This document shows positions 53,623 through 60,419 of a stretch of 64,000 nt of DNA, piece after piece. Numbering within the stretch: the stretch's first letter is position 1; each line of letters begins with the position of its first letter. The DNA is from an uncultured Prevotellaceae bacterium (lineage in GTDB: Bacteria; Bacteroidota; Bacteroidia; Bacteroidales; Bacteroidaceae): assembly GCA_947169245.1 (NCBI GenBank), contig CAMVPA010000005.1, forward strand, positions 1 to 64,000, in the 5' to 3' direction. A program made the position numbers and the translations under genes. The notes beneath the pieces were generated by a model that worked only from the letters and a program-made list of their open reading frames with translations, was not told the DNA's origin and ran no database searches.

Positions 53623-53844
53623 ATGATTTACAGATTTCTAAAAACAGTTGAATATGCTTATTTCGCAGATGTTGAAGCTGATTCAGTAGAAGAAGCGAAA
53701 GAAAAATTGGAAGATGCAGAGTGGGAAGAAGATTATGGCGGTGAAGCATATATCGGTAATAAACGAATTCATTGTGCAGAAAAATATGATGCACTTGATG
53801 AGGGAGAATATGAAGAAATAGATGATGACGATTGGATGGGTTAA
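53623..53844 (+). CDS. small acidic protein, paralogue of the gene at 52968
   Basis: 73 aa. It starts MIYRFLKTVEYAYFADVEAD and is strongly acidic at its end (LDEGEYEEIDDDDWMG). The shared N-terminal half with 52968 suggests duplication within the element. Acidic proteins of this size on mobile elements can mimic DNA, but this is speculation. It is followed by a long hairpin at 53878-53949. Confidence 0.6.
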   Translation: MIYRFLKTVEYAYFADVEADSVEEAKEKLEDAEWEEDYGGEAYIGNKRIHCAEKYDALDEGEYEEIDDDDWMG

Positions 53845-53877
53845 GATAGCAAATAATCGTCTATTCTATAACTAAAA

Positions 53878-53949
53878 TGCCCCGTATTATCATTGTATTA
53901 ATTGACCGATAAATTATATGGTTTAGAAATACAATGATGATACGGGGCA
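53878..53949. terminator. 22-bp-arm hairpin near the right end of the element
   Basis: TGCCCCGTATTATCATTGTA plus TT (53878-53899) pairs with 53928-53949 over 22 bp with a single T-G wobble. There is no T tract, so it may be a terminator of a different type or a recombination site near the element end. Confidence 0.5.
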
Positions 53950-54006
53950 TATATGATGTATAATCATACCAAATTAGGTCGTATATAATAAATATATATA
54001 AATAAG

Positions 54007-54037
54007 GTGATGGATTTTGAAATCTATCACTTTTTTT
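54007..54037 (+). terminator. terminator at the right end of the element
   Basis: GTGATGGATTT (54007-54017) pairs with AAATCTATCAC (54020-54030, one G-U), followed by seven T. It insulates argF' from element transcription and overlaps the argF' promoter. Confidence 0.8.
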
Positions 54038-54048
54038 GTGTAACTTTG
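54016..54048 (+). promoter_or_regulatory. argF' promoter
   Basis: TTTG (54016-54019), 21 nt, TAACTTTG (54041-54048) is a consensus match. If the 12-bp repeat at 54069 is the true boundary, this promoter lies within the integrated element and replaces the lost read-through from proBA. Confidence 0.65.
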
Positions 54049-54085
54049 CACCGTAATTATTATGTCGAATTAAAAAATATTGTTA

Positions 54086-55063
54086 ATGAGTTATAAATTT
54101 AGATCTTTTATTAACGTACAGGATATCGGCCCGCTGGATAAGGCAATGGCCGAAGCATTTGAGATTAAGAACGACCGTTACAAGTATCAGCATCTGGGCA
54201 AGAACAAGACCCTGATGATGATCTTCTTCAATAACTCCCTGCGTACCCGTCTGTCGACACAGAAGGCTGCCATGAACCTCGGCATGAACGTCATCGTGCT
54301 CGATGTCAATGCCGGCGCCTGGAAGCTCGAGACCGAGCGTGGTGTCATCATGGACGGCGACAAGAGCGAGCACCTGTTGGAGGCCATCCCCGTCATGGGC
54401 TGCTACTGCGACCTCATCGGCGTACGCTCCTTCGCCGGGCTCACCGACCGTGAGTACGACTACGCCGAGACCGTGCTGCAGCAGTTCATCAAGTACAGCG
54501 GCCGTCCCGTCTTCGCCATGGAGACGGCTACCGTCCACCCCCTGCAGGCCTTCGCCGACCTCATCACCATCGAAGAGTATCGGCCCTCAAAAAAAGCCAA
54601 GGTCGTTCTCACCTGGGCTCCTCACTGCCGCGCCTTGCCGCAGGCTGTGCCTAACTCGTTCGCCCAGTGGATGAACGCCGCACCCGACGTCGACCTTGTC
54701 ATCACCCACCCACATGGCTACGAGCTCGACCCGCAGTTCGTAGGCGACGCCGTTGTGGAATACGACCAGCGTAAGGCCTTCGAGGGTGCCGACTTCATCT
54801 ACGCCAAGAACTGGAGCAACCCCGGTGTCACCAACCCCGAGGACTACGGCAAGATCACCTGCGAGGACCGCTCGTGGACCGTCGATACCGAACACATGTC
54901 GTGGACCAATAACGGCAAGTTCATGCACTGCCTGCCCGTGCGCCGCAACCTCATCGTCACCGACGACGTCATCGAGTCGCCCAACAGCCTCGTCATCCCC
55001 GAGGCCGCTAACCGCGAAATATCCTGCTCCGTGGTCATCAAGCGCATGCTTGAGGCGCTGTAA
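54086..55063 (+). CDS. argF': N-acetyl- or N-succinylornithine carbamoyltransferase
   Basis: 325 aa. It transfers a carbamoyl group to N-acylornithine, the Bacteroidota variant of the ornithine carbamoyltransferase step. The carbamoyl-phosphate loop is FFNNSLRTRLSTQKA (about 48-62), with HPLQAFADL (about 152-160) and FMHCLPVRRN (about 280-289) as further active-site motifs; this layout matches the ArgF' group rather than standard OTC. Bacteroides fragilis ArgF' prefers the succinyl substrate; which acyl group is used here cannot be decided by eye. The start is the ATG at 54086; an in-frame TTG at 54080 is less likely. It is followed after 29 bp by a threonine aldolase. It was probably once joined to proBA. 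Confidence 0.94.
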   Translation: MSYKFRSFINVQDIGPLDKAMAEAFEIKNDRYKYQHLGKNKTLMMIFFNNSLRTRLSTQKAAMNLGMNVIVLDVNAGAWKLETERGVIMDGDKSEHLLEAIPVMGCYCDLIGVRSFAGLTDREYDYAETVLQQFIKYSGRPVFAMETATVHPLQAFADLITIEEYRPSKKAKVVLTWAPHCRALPQAVPNSFAQWMNAAPDVDLVITHPHGYELDPQFVGDAVVEYDQRKAFEGADFIYAKNWSNPGVTNPEDYGKITCEDRSWTVDTEHMSWTNNGKFMHCLPVRRNLIVTDDVIESPNSLVIPEAANREISCSVVIKRMLEAL

Positions 55064-55092
55064 GATTTCAAGGGTTTCAAGAGTCCAAGAGT

Positions 55093-56121
55093 ATGACGTC
55101 CTTCGAGTGCGACTACAACAACGGTGCCCATCCGCTGGTACTGGAGAATCTGGTGAGGCACAACGGTGCCCATCCGACGCCATATGGGTTCGATGAGTTC
55201 TCAGAGCGTGCCAAGAATCTCATACGTGAGGCCTGCGGCCTGCCCGACGCACAGATATTCTTCCTGACCGGCGGCACGCAGACCAATGCCACGACCATCG
55301 ACTCGATGCTCTACCAGTACGAAGGCGTCATCTGTGTCGACACCGGCCATATCAACGTCCATGAGGCCGGTGCTGTGGAGTTCACCGAACATAAGATTAT
55401 CACCCTGCCAGGCCAGAACGGCAAGATGAGTCCGAAAGTACTTGATAAGTACCTGGATAATTTCATGCACGACGGCAACAACGCCCATGCCGTCTATCCC
55501 GGTCTGGTCTACATCACTTTCCCCACGGAGTTGGGCACACTCTACACAGCCCGCGAGCTTGATGACATCTACCAGGTCTGTCAGCGGTATGACATACCGC
55601 TATACATCGACGGGGCCCGGCTGGGCTATGGCTTGATGGCCGACGGTAATGACGTGACCCTACCCTATCTGGCACGCCACTGCGACGTCTTCTACATCGG
55701 TGGCACAAAGCTTGGCGCACTGTGCGGCGAGGCCGTCGTCTTCTGCGGACGCAAGGCCCACAAGCACTTTTTCTCTATTCAGAAGCAACATGGCGCTGTC
55801 ATAGCCAAGGGCGCCCTCATAGGCCTGCAGTTCGAGGCTCTTTTCACCGACGACCTCTATTTCAAACTGGCACGCCACGCCAACGAGATGGCCATGCAGA
55901 TGAAGGACATCTTCCGCGAACACGGCATCCCGTTCTACATCGACTCGCCCACCAACCAGCAGTTTGTCATCATCCCCGACGAACAGGTCGAGCCGCTCGC
56001 CGCCGAGATTGAGTTCACCCACTGGGGACAGGCCGACAAACGCCACACCATCTGCCGGTTCGTCACCAGCTGGGCAACGACCTCAGCCGACCTTGACACC
56101 CTCCGACGCCTGCTTCCGTAG
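55093..56121 (+). CDS. ltaE: low-specificity L-threonine aldolase
   Basis: 342 aa, PLP-dependent, beta-eliminating-lyase family; it splits threonine to glycine and acetaldehyde. FFLTGGTQTNATTIDSML (about 57-74) binds PLP phosphate, LYIDGARLGYGL (about 171-182) holds the conserved Asp and Arg, and YIGGTKLGALCGEAVVF (about 198-214) carries the PLP Lys. A 16-bp sequence, CAACGGTGCCCATCCG, occurs twice (55119-55134, 55161-55176), so NGAHP appears at both about 10-14 and 24-28; the second copy replaces the sequence usual before the YG-DE motif. The stop codon is part of a strong terminator stem. Spacing suggests co-transcription with argF'. Confidence 0.92.
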   Translation: MTSFECDYNNGAHPLVLENLVRHNGAHPTPYGFDEFSERAKNLIREACGLPDAQIFFLTGGTQTNATTIDSMLYQYEGVICVDTGHINVHEAGAVEFTEHKIITLPGQNGKMSPKVLDKYLDNFMHDGNNAHAVYPGLVYITFPTELGTLYTARELDDIYQVCQRYDIPLYIDGARLGYGLMADGNDVTLPYLARHCDVFYIGGTKLGALCGEAVVFCGRKAHKHFFSIQKQHGAVIAKGALIGLQFEALFTDDLYFKLARHANEMAMQMKDIFREHGIPFYIDSPTNQQFVIIPDEQVEPLAAEIEFTHWGQADKRHTICRFVTSWATTSADLDTLRRLLP

Positions 56122-56139
56122 CAGGCGTTCGCTTTTTTT
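56106..56139 (+). terminator. terminator overlapping the threonine aldolase stop
   Basis: ACGCCTGCT (56106-56114) pairs perfectly with AGCAGGCGT (56120-56128), loop of 5 nt, followed by seven T at 56133-56139. The stop codon (56119-56121) is inside the hairpin. Confidence 0.88.
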
Positions 56140-56149
56140 CGCCCTTTTC

Positions 56150-56181
56150 CTTGGAACTTTCAAAAATAATCCCTATCTTTG
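56150..56181 (+). promoter_or_regulatory. promoter of the Rpn-type nuclease gene
   Basis: CTTG (56150-56153, 3 of 4), 20 nt, TATCTTTG (56174-56181) matches the consensus. The predicted transcript start is near 56188, essentially at the ATG (56187), implying a leaderless or nearly leaderless mRNA. It rules out the in-frame ATG at 56151. Confidence 0.6.
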
Positions 56182-56186
56182 CAGCC

Positions 56187-57146
56187 ATGGCAGAGAATAG
56201 CAGATATATACGTTTCGACTGGGCCATCAAGCGCATCCTTCGCGACAAGGCGAATAAGGAGGTGCTTGAGGGACTGATTACCGTGCTCCTCGGCGAGCCG
56301 GTGACGATTACGGAGATTCTTGAGAGCGAGAACAACAAGTATCGGTTCGAGGACAAGACCAATCGTGTCGACGTAAAGGCAAAGACCTCTGATGGCGAGT
56401 ACATCATCGTAGAGGTACAGCTGACCAAAGAGTATGACTTCTTCCAGCGCATCCTCTTTGGGAGCGCCACGTCCATTACCGACCAGATAGGCATTGGCCA
56501 GGACTACTGCGTCATCAAGAAAGTTTATTCTATTAATATCCTCTACTTCGAGTTTGGCTGTGGCGACGACTATGCCTATCACGGTGTCACCACGTTCCGT
56601 GGCATGACGAAGAAGGACTCCGTGCTTCGCTATAAGACCCCGAGCGAGGAGAAATACATCAGCAAGAGCACTGGCCGTATGACGATGCCCGAGGAGGTGT
56701 TCCCCGAGTATTTCCTGCTGCTGGTCAGCCATTTCAACGAGGTAGCCAAGACACCCATTGAGGAGTGGATGGAGTATCTGAAAGACGGTGCCATCCGCGA
56801 GGACACCACGACGCCGGGGTTGCAGGCAGCCCGCGAGAAGCTAGCCTTCATGAGTATGTCCGAGGCGGAGCGCAGGGCCTACAGGGACTTCATGGTCAGC
56901 GTCCATGTTGCTGAGGACAATTGGAATACGGCACGTTCTGAAGGATTGGCCGAGGGACGTGCCGAAGGATTGGCCGAAGGATTGGCCGAGGGTCGTGCTG
57001 AAGGTCGTGCCGAAGGTCGTGCTGAGGGCATAGAAGAAACCAGACGTGAGAATGCCCGAAAGATGAAGGCCGATGGCATGTCAACAGAGCTGATTGCCAA
57101 GTACACTGGTCTCACCATTGAAGAAATTGACGAACTGAAAAGCTGA
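56187..57146 (+). CDS. Rpn/PD-(D/E)XK nuclease-family protein
   Basis: 319 aa. RYIRFDWAIKRILRDKANKE (about 6-25) and NRVDVKAKTSDGEYIIVEVQ (about 59-78) are hallmarks of the Rpn / PD-(D/E)XK transposase-like family; the Asp and E-x-Q supply the catalytic acids. FFQRILFGSATSITDQI follows. Members promote recombination or cleave DNA; many are stand-alone. The C-terminal segment is a low-complexity (A/L)EG repeat (about 252-283: SEGLAEGRAEGLAEGLAEGR and onward), ending with a helix IAKYTGLTIEEIDELKS. The repeat number is likely variable between strains. The start is set by the -7 box six bases upstream. Confidence 0.85.
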   Translation: MAENSRYIRFDWAIKRILRDKANKEVLEGLITVLLGEPVTITEILESENNKYRFEDKTNRVDVKAKTSDGEYIIVEVQLTKEYDFFQRILFGSATSITDQIGIGQDYCVIKKVYSINILYFEFGCGDDYAYHGVTTFRGMTKKDSVLRYKTPSEEKYISKSTGRMTMPEEVFPEYFLLLVSHFNEVAKTPIEEWMEYLKDGAIREDTTTPGLQAAREKLAFMSMSEAERRAYRDFMVSVHVAEDNWNTARSEGLAEGRAEGLAEGLAEGRAEGRAEGRAEGIEETRRENARKMKADGMSTELIAKYTGLTIEEIDELKS

Positions 57147-57232
57147 CGTAAGAATAACACCGTACAGCGTATGACATAGCAAGTAGTAACGTATAAAATC
57201 CAAAACAAGAAACAGAGAGTGACGAAGTAGAT

Positions 57233-57590
57233 TTGGGATGAAGACCGCACGGGTGCGGCTCTCCCGCAAGGGAACGTTTTCGAGAGCCGAGAGCAGAGGA
57301 CAAGCGTGCTTGAACTATGCTGAGGCAAAGAAAAAGTAGGGCGAAAAGCCTAACAAACATCATTCAATAACCAAACGGATTGTGCGTCGTTCCCGTTCGT
57401 TCTTTATGGATAAATGAGCTGAAAGCTCTTGTTCTCTTTTACCGAATACCGCCAATATTCAACCGTGAGAACAAGATGTCTGGAAGTTCACGCTTAGGCG
57501 TGGACTACCCAACACTTGTCACGGTATGGTCACTTGGCGGTAACCAGGTAAAAGGCAAGTTACGGATGGTTGCACGCCTTTCCTATTAAC
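57233..57590 (+). ncRNA. putative structured RNA upstream of the beta-helix gene
   Basis: Several complementary pairs nest here. TTTTACC (57437-57443) with GGTAAAA (57547-57553); TACCGCCA (57447-57454) with TGGCGGTA (57535-57542); ACCGTG (57462-57467) with CACGGT (57520-57525); TTCACGC (57487-57493) with GCGTGGA (57498-57504), loop TTAG. TCTTGTTCTC (57427-57436) also pairs over 10 bp with GAGAACAAGA (57467-57476), forming a pseudoknot. Upstream are CGGCTCTC/GAGAGCCG (57256-57263 with 57282-57289) with an inner GCAA loop, and a GAGCT-GAA-AGCTC hairpin (57416-57428). It could be a ribozyme or intron remnant, a cis-regulator or an independent RNA. No coding frame is convincing. Confidence 0.5.
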
Positions 57591-57603
57591 CCCAACAAAA
57601 GAA

Positions 57604-58575
57604 ATGAAAAGAATACTATCATCGATGATTGTCGCCCTCTTCGCGACAATGCAAGTCATGGCACAGACCAGTTCTGCAACTTTGACGCACGATGGCAAGC
57701 TGTCATCGTTCACTGGCGAAAACGCCCTGTCGGAAGCTCTGGAGGAGGCAGCCGACGGCGATCTCATTACCCTGTCGGCAGGTACCTTCAAAGGTTGCAC
57801 TATTAGGAAAGCCATTACCCTGCGCGGTGCTGGCATGGAGGCCGACGAACTGGGTAGGCAGACTACCATTAGCAGCGACTTGAATATTTATTTTTCGACC
57901 GGCGGATCTACCAAATCGTTCTCCATCGAAGGTGTCTTTATGCCATCAAGTAAGATTACTTGTGGCGACCTTGGTTCTTTCTATATGAATAAATGTACGA
58001 TTAAGCAATACACTGGGAAAAGTCCCTTTTCCGGTGCTGTAGGTGTTATTAACCAGACCGTAATCACCAATTGTAAGATAGGGTTTATAGAAAGCACAAA
58101 GGGAGCTGTCAATGTCTATAACAGTTTGGTTGTAGATGCCGAATGGGCAAGTTCCTATCGCTTTGATAATTGCGTAGTATTATTACGACGTAGTGTAAAT
58201 TATTATGGAGAGTTCAATAATAGTATTTTGTTAACCGACTACAGTTATTACGGTGATTACTTTTATGGCACAGCTGACCACTGTGCAGCCAACTTCACCA
58301 TTAAAGCCGACCGGGGGAGTAATAACTATGAGACATCTGCGGATAAGTTGTTCAGCAACTATGACAGTAATGCCACTTGGTACACCCGCGACCTGACGCT
58401 GAAAGACGAAGCCAAGGCAAAGTACTTAGGCAGCGACGGCACAGAGGTGGGCATCTATGGCGGCAACATGCCCTTCTCACCGTTCCTCGACCAGCCCTTC
58501 ATCAAGCGGCTGAAGGTGGCACCGAGGTCTTCACGCGACGGCAAGCTGAGCGTTGATATTGAAGTGAGTGAATAA
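57604..58575 (+). CDS. secreted right-handed beta-helix protein
   Basis: 323 aa. Signal peptide at 1-20 (cleavage near VMA-QT). EALEEAADGDLITLSAGTFK then GCTIRKAITLRGAG (about 44-77) is the opening of a parallel beta-helix (pectate-lyase-like) fold, followed by short strand-turn repeats (SFYMNKCTIKQYTG, TVITNCKIGFIESTKGAVNV). No lyase catalytic residues are identified, and there is no T9SS tail on this protein. The next gene starts 15 bp later and does carry one, so the pair may be exported together. It follows the structured RNA region, which may act as its leader. Confidence 0.8.
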   Translation: MKRILSSMIVALFATMQVMAQTSSATLTHDGKLSSFTGENALSEALEEAADGDLITLSAGTFKGCTIRKAITLRGAGMEADELGRQTTISSDLNIYFSTGGSTKSFSIEGVFMPSSKITCGDLGSFYMNKCTIKQYTGKSPFSGAVGVINQTVITNCKIGFIESTKGAVNVYNSLVVDAEWASSYRFDNCVVLLRRSVNYYGEFNNSILLTDYSYYGDYFYGTADHCAANFTIKADRGSNNYETSADKLFSNYDSNATWYTRDLTLKDEAKAKYLGSDGTEVGIYGGNMPFSPFLDQPFIKRLKVAPRSSRDGKLSVDIEVSE

Positions 58576-58590
58576 GAAAAGCGTCCGACC

Positions 58591-59748
58591 ATGAAAAAGT
58601 TTATTATCATGTCTCTGCTGACAGGTCTCGTCCTGTCTGTGCATGGCCAGAACGAATACCGTCTGTGGTTCGACAACCAGACAGGAAAGGCATTGCGGGG
58701 CAGTGTGTCGCCTTCCGTCAGCACACATCTCGATCTCGATGTGTCGGAGCTGCCATTAGGTGTACATCAGTTGTTCCTTGCCCTGGCCAACTCGTCGGGC
58801 AGCATTGTCAGCGTGAAGTCTTCGGTATTCATGAAGACTGAAGCCTGCCAGTCCTTGGCCTGTCGTTACTGGATAGATAATCTGGAACCGGAGGCCTTGA
58901 CGACTGAAGAGTCCGGGAACTACCATCTCAACCTCGACGTGTCGGGATTGAAACAGGGCATCCACACGTTTAACATTGTGGTGCTTGATGATGACGGGAA
59001 TCTCATTGACCAACAGTCGGCATCCTTTGTGAAGATGCCACGGGGCGGCATTGTACGTTATGAATATTTTGTAAACGGAATTGAAACACCCCTTGGCGGG
59101 GAGACACTTGCCGAACCGACTATTCCGTTCATGCTGCTGACTGACCTTGACGTTTGCGGTGCTACTGCAGCACCACTGAGTAGCGACAATTTCCACTTCT
59201 ATATTGATGACGGTGAGCCTGTCGTGATGGCAAAGAACGATATTCGCTTTCGTTTCTATCTCGAGGACAATACCTATATAGAAGATAGTACTCAGTATGC
59301 TGACCTGAGTGCAAGCAAGCCTGTGGTTGCCACGAAACTGGAATCGAAGGTGATGAAACGGTGTGCCGTACCTGAAGCGGAGAGCATCAGCTGGTTTAAG
59401 GCTGATTCCGAAGCTGGTGACAGCGTGCTGTTCACAGTCAGCGCACCGTCCACCATGCAGTTGTTTGCCCCCGATGGTACTGAACTGATGACGACGAAAG
59501 GAGGTCAGATTCGTCTGCACACCGACGATACGGGCGCATACTATTTGGCCGTTTACGATGCGGACGGCAATGGCACCAATCAAATGGATGTCTATTATGA
59601 ATGTGTGGAATCTGCGGCAAATGTAGCCGACATCACTGCCAGGAGGCCTGTCAACGCTCCTATCTACAATATGAACGGCATACGTGTCGCATCCCCCACT
59701 CGAAAGGGAATTCACATCATCGGCGGCAGGAAGCAGGTGGTAAGATAG
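58591..59748 (+). CDS. secreted protein with T9SS-type tail, partner of the beta-helix gene
   Basis: 385 aa. Signal peptide at 1-19 (cleavage near VHG-QN). The first 150 residues hold two similar units (EYRLWFDNQTGKAL ... LGVHQLFLALANSSGSI and CRYWIDNLEPEALT ... QGIHTFNIVVLDDDGNL), a pattern I recall from Prevotella surface proteins. A beta-rich middle leads to a PPC-like segment (DSVLFTVSAPSTMQLF) and the tail PIYNMNGIRVASPTRKGIHI ending in IGGRKQVVR, a T9SS sorting signal. Likely surface-attached; ligand unknown. It is in one operon with the beta-helix gene. Confidence 0.82.
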   Translation: MKKFIIMSLLTGLVLSVHGQNEYRLWFDNQTGKALRGSVSPSVSTHLDLDVSELPLGVHQLFLALANSSGSIVSVKSSVFMKTEACQSLACRYWIDNLEPEALTTEESGNYHLNLDVSGLKQGIHTFNIVVLDDDGNLIDQQSASFVKMPRGGIVRYEYFVNGIETPLGGETLAEPTIPFMLLTDLDVCGATAAPLSSDNFHFYIDDGEPVVMAKNDIRFRFYLEDNTYIEDSTQYADLSASKPVVATKLESKVMKRCAVPEAESISWFKADSEAGDSVLFTVSAPSTMQLFAPDGTELMTTKGGQIRLHTDDTGAYYLAVYDADGNGTNQMDVYYECVESAANVADITARRPVNAPIYNMNGIRVASPTRKGIHIIGGRKQVVR

Positions 59749-59790
59749 TATGTAGGTCTCACTTTCCACTCTATATTGTCTAAAAGTAGA

Positions 59791-59852
59791 AGAGCCCTCA
59801 CTTCCAGCACTTCCTGCACTCTCGTCAGGTGCAATAAGTGCAGGAAGTGAGG
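59791..59852. repeat. hairpin repeat of the CACTTCC family, copy 2
   Basis: CACTTCCTGCACT (59808-59820) pairs with AGTGCAGGAAGTG (59837-59849); CCCTCACTTCC further out can pair with GGAAGTGAGGG. Related to 18674-18756. It is 43 bp after the stop of the T9SS-tailed gene and is followed by GTTGTTTT, so it may double as a terminator. Confidence 0.65.
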
Positions 59853-59956
59853 GTTGTTTTGGGGTTAGGCAATATATATGCGCGCGCGGGAGAAGAGCGG
59901 TCAAGACTTCCGTTGGTGGTCTCAACCTTGCACCTTTCTTGCATGAGACTGCACTA

Positions 59957-60082
59957 TTCTGCGGCGGCCCCGGAGAGTTCTGCGGCGGCCCCGGAGAGTG
60001 CTGCGGCGGCCCCGGAGGATGCTGCGGCGGCCCCGGAGAGTTCTGCGGCGGCCCCGGAGAGTTCTGCGGCGGCCCCGGAGAT
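59957..60082. repeat. GC-rich 21-bp tandem repeat, second locus
   Basis: Six 21-bp units of the form TTCTGCGGCGGCCCCGGAGA plus G fill this interval. The right flank TCCCACGGCCTGGGACG matches the flank of the first locus (TTCCACGGCCTGAGACG at 18510). Open frames through it on both strands encode only low-complexity CGGPGE or RGRRR repeats and are not believed. The rest of 59749-60311 holds pyrimidine-rich and purine-rich tracts (60110-60230) but no gene. Confidence 0.8.
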
Positions 60083-60311
60083 TTGTCCCACGGCCTGGGA
60101 CGTTTCCTCCGCCCTCCACCTTCCGCCCTCCACCTTCCACCCCCACCTTCCTGTCTATTCTCGTACCCCCGCGCCCCCGCACCCACGTACCCCCGAGAAT
60201 TTAGGTGCGGGAGGTGAGGGACGTGCGGGTACTTTTTCGATAACCGTAAGGTACGATGGGGGCGGCGTTTGCCATATTATTCATTTTTTATTAAAGAAAA
60301 CCGACAAAATC

Positions 60312-60343
60312 TTTCGCCGTTTCGGTATTTTGTTTTATCTTTG
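60312..60343 (+). promoter_or_regulatory. promoter of the SusC-like gene
   Basis: TTTC (60312-60315), 20 nt, TATCTTTG (60336-60343) matches the consensus in all but one base. It would give a leader of about 70 nt before the ATG at 60420. Confidence 0.65.
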
Positions 60344-60419
60344 CAGCCGTATACAGGCCTAACAATGGCTAACAACCTAAGATATTACCATAACTATATA
60401 ATAATATTAACACTAAGAC

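Larger units (their letters stand above)
44140..54080. mobile_element. integrated element with serine recombinase (candidate IME)
   Basis: The AT-rich block between proA and argF' carries a large serine recombinase next to its left end, a second small resolvase, and about fifteen small genes. A 12-bp direct repeat ATTAAAAAATAT at 44140-44151 and 54069-54080 is the leading att candidate; joining there would place argF' about 94 bp after proA. An alternative is ATAAATAAGGYGAT at 44201-44214 and 53998-54011 (13 of 14). Both are AT-rich, so chance matches cannot be excluded. No relaxase or type IV secretion gene is visible, so transfer would depend on a helper, or the element is only integrative. 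Confidence 0.7.

Noticed and set aside
57233..57590. Assignment as RNase P RNA, tmRNA or a known riboswitch
   Set aside because: Hallmark sequences of these RNAs are not present; a degenerate group II intron remains possible but its domain V is not clearly recognisable.
58756..60186. 476-codon minus-strand open frame spanning the T9SS-tailed gene and the repeat array
   Set aside because: It runs antisense through a convincing gene and through the 21-bp repeat, giving PGPPQNS-type repeats; there is no start context or recognisable domain.
59939..60217. Collagen-like CGGPGE open frame on the plus strand
   Set aside because: The repeat peptide is just the translation of the 21-bp DNA repeat, and similar frames exist on the other strand as RGRRR repeats.
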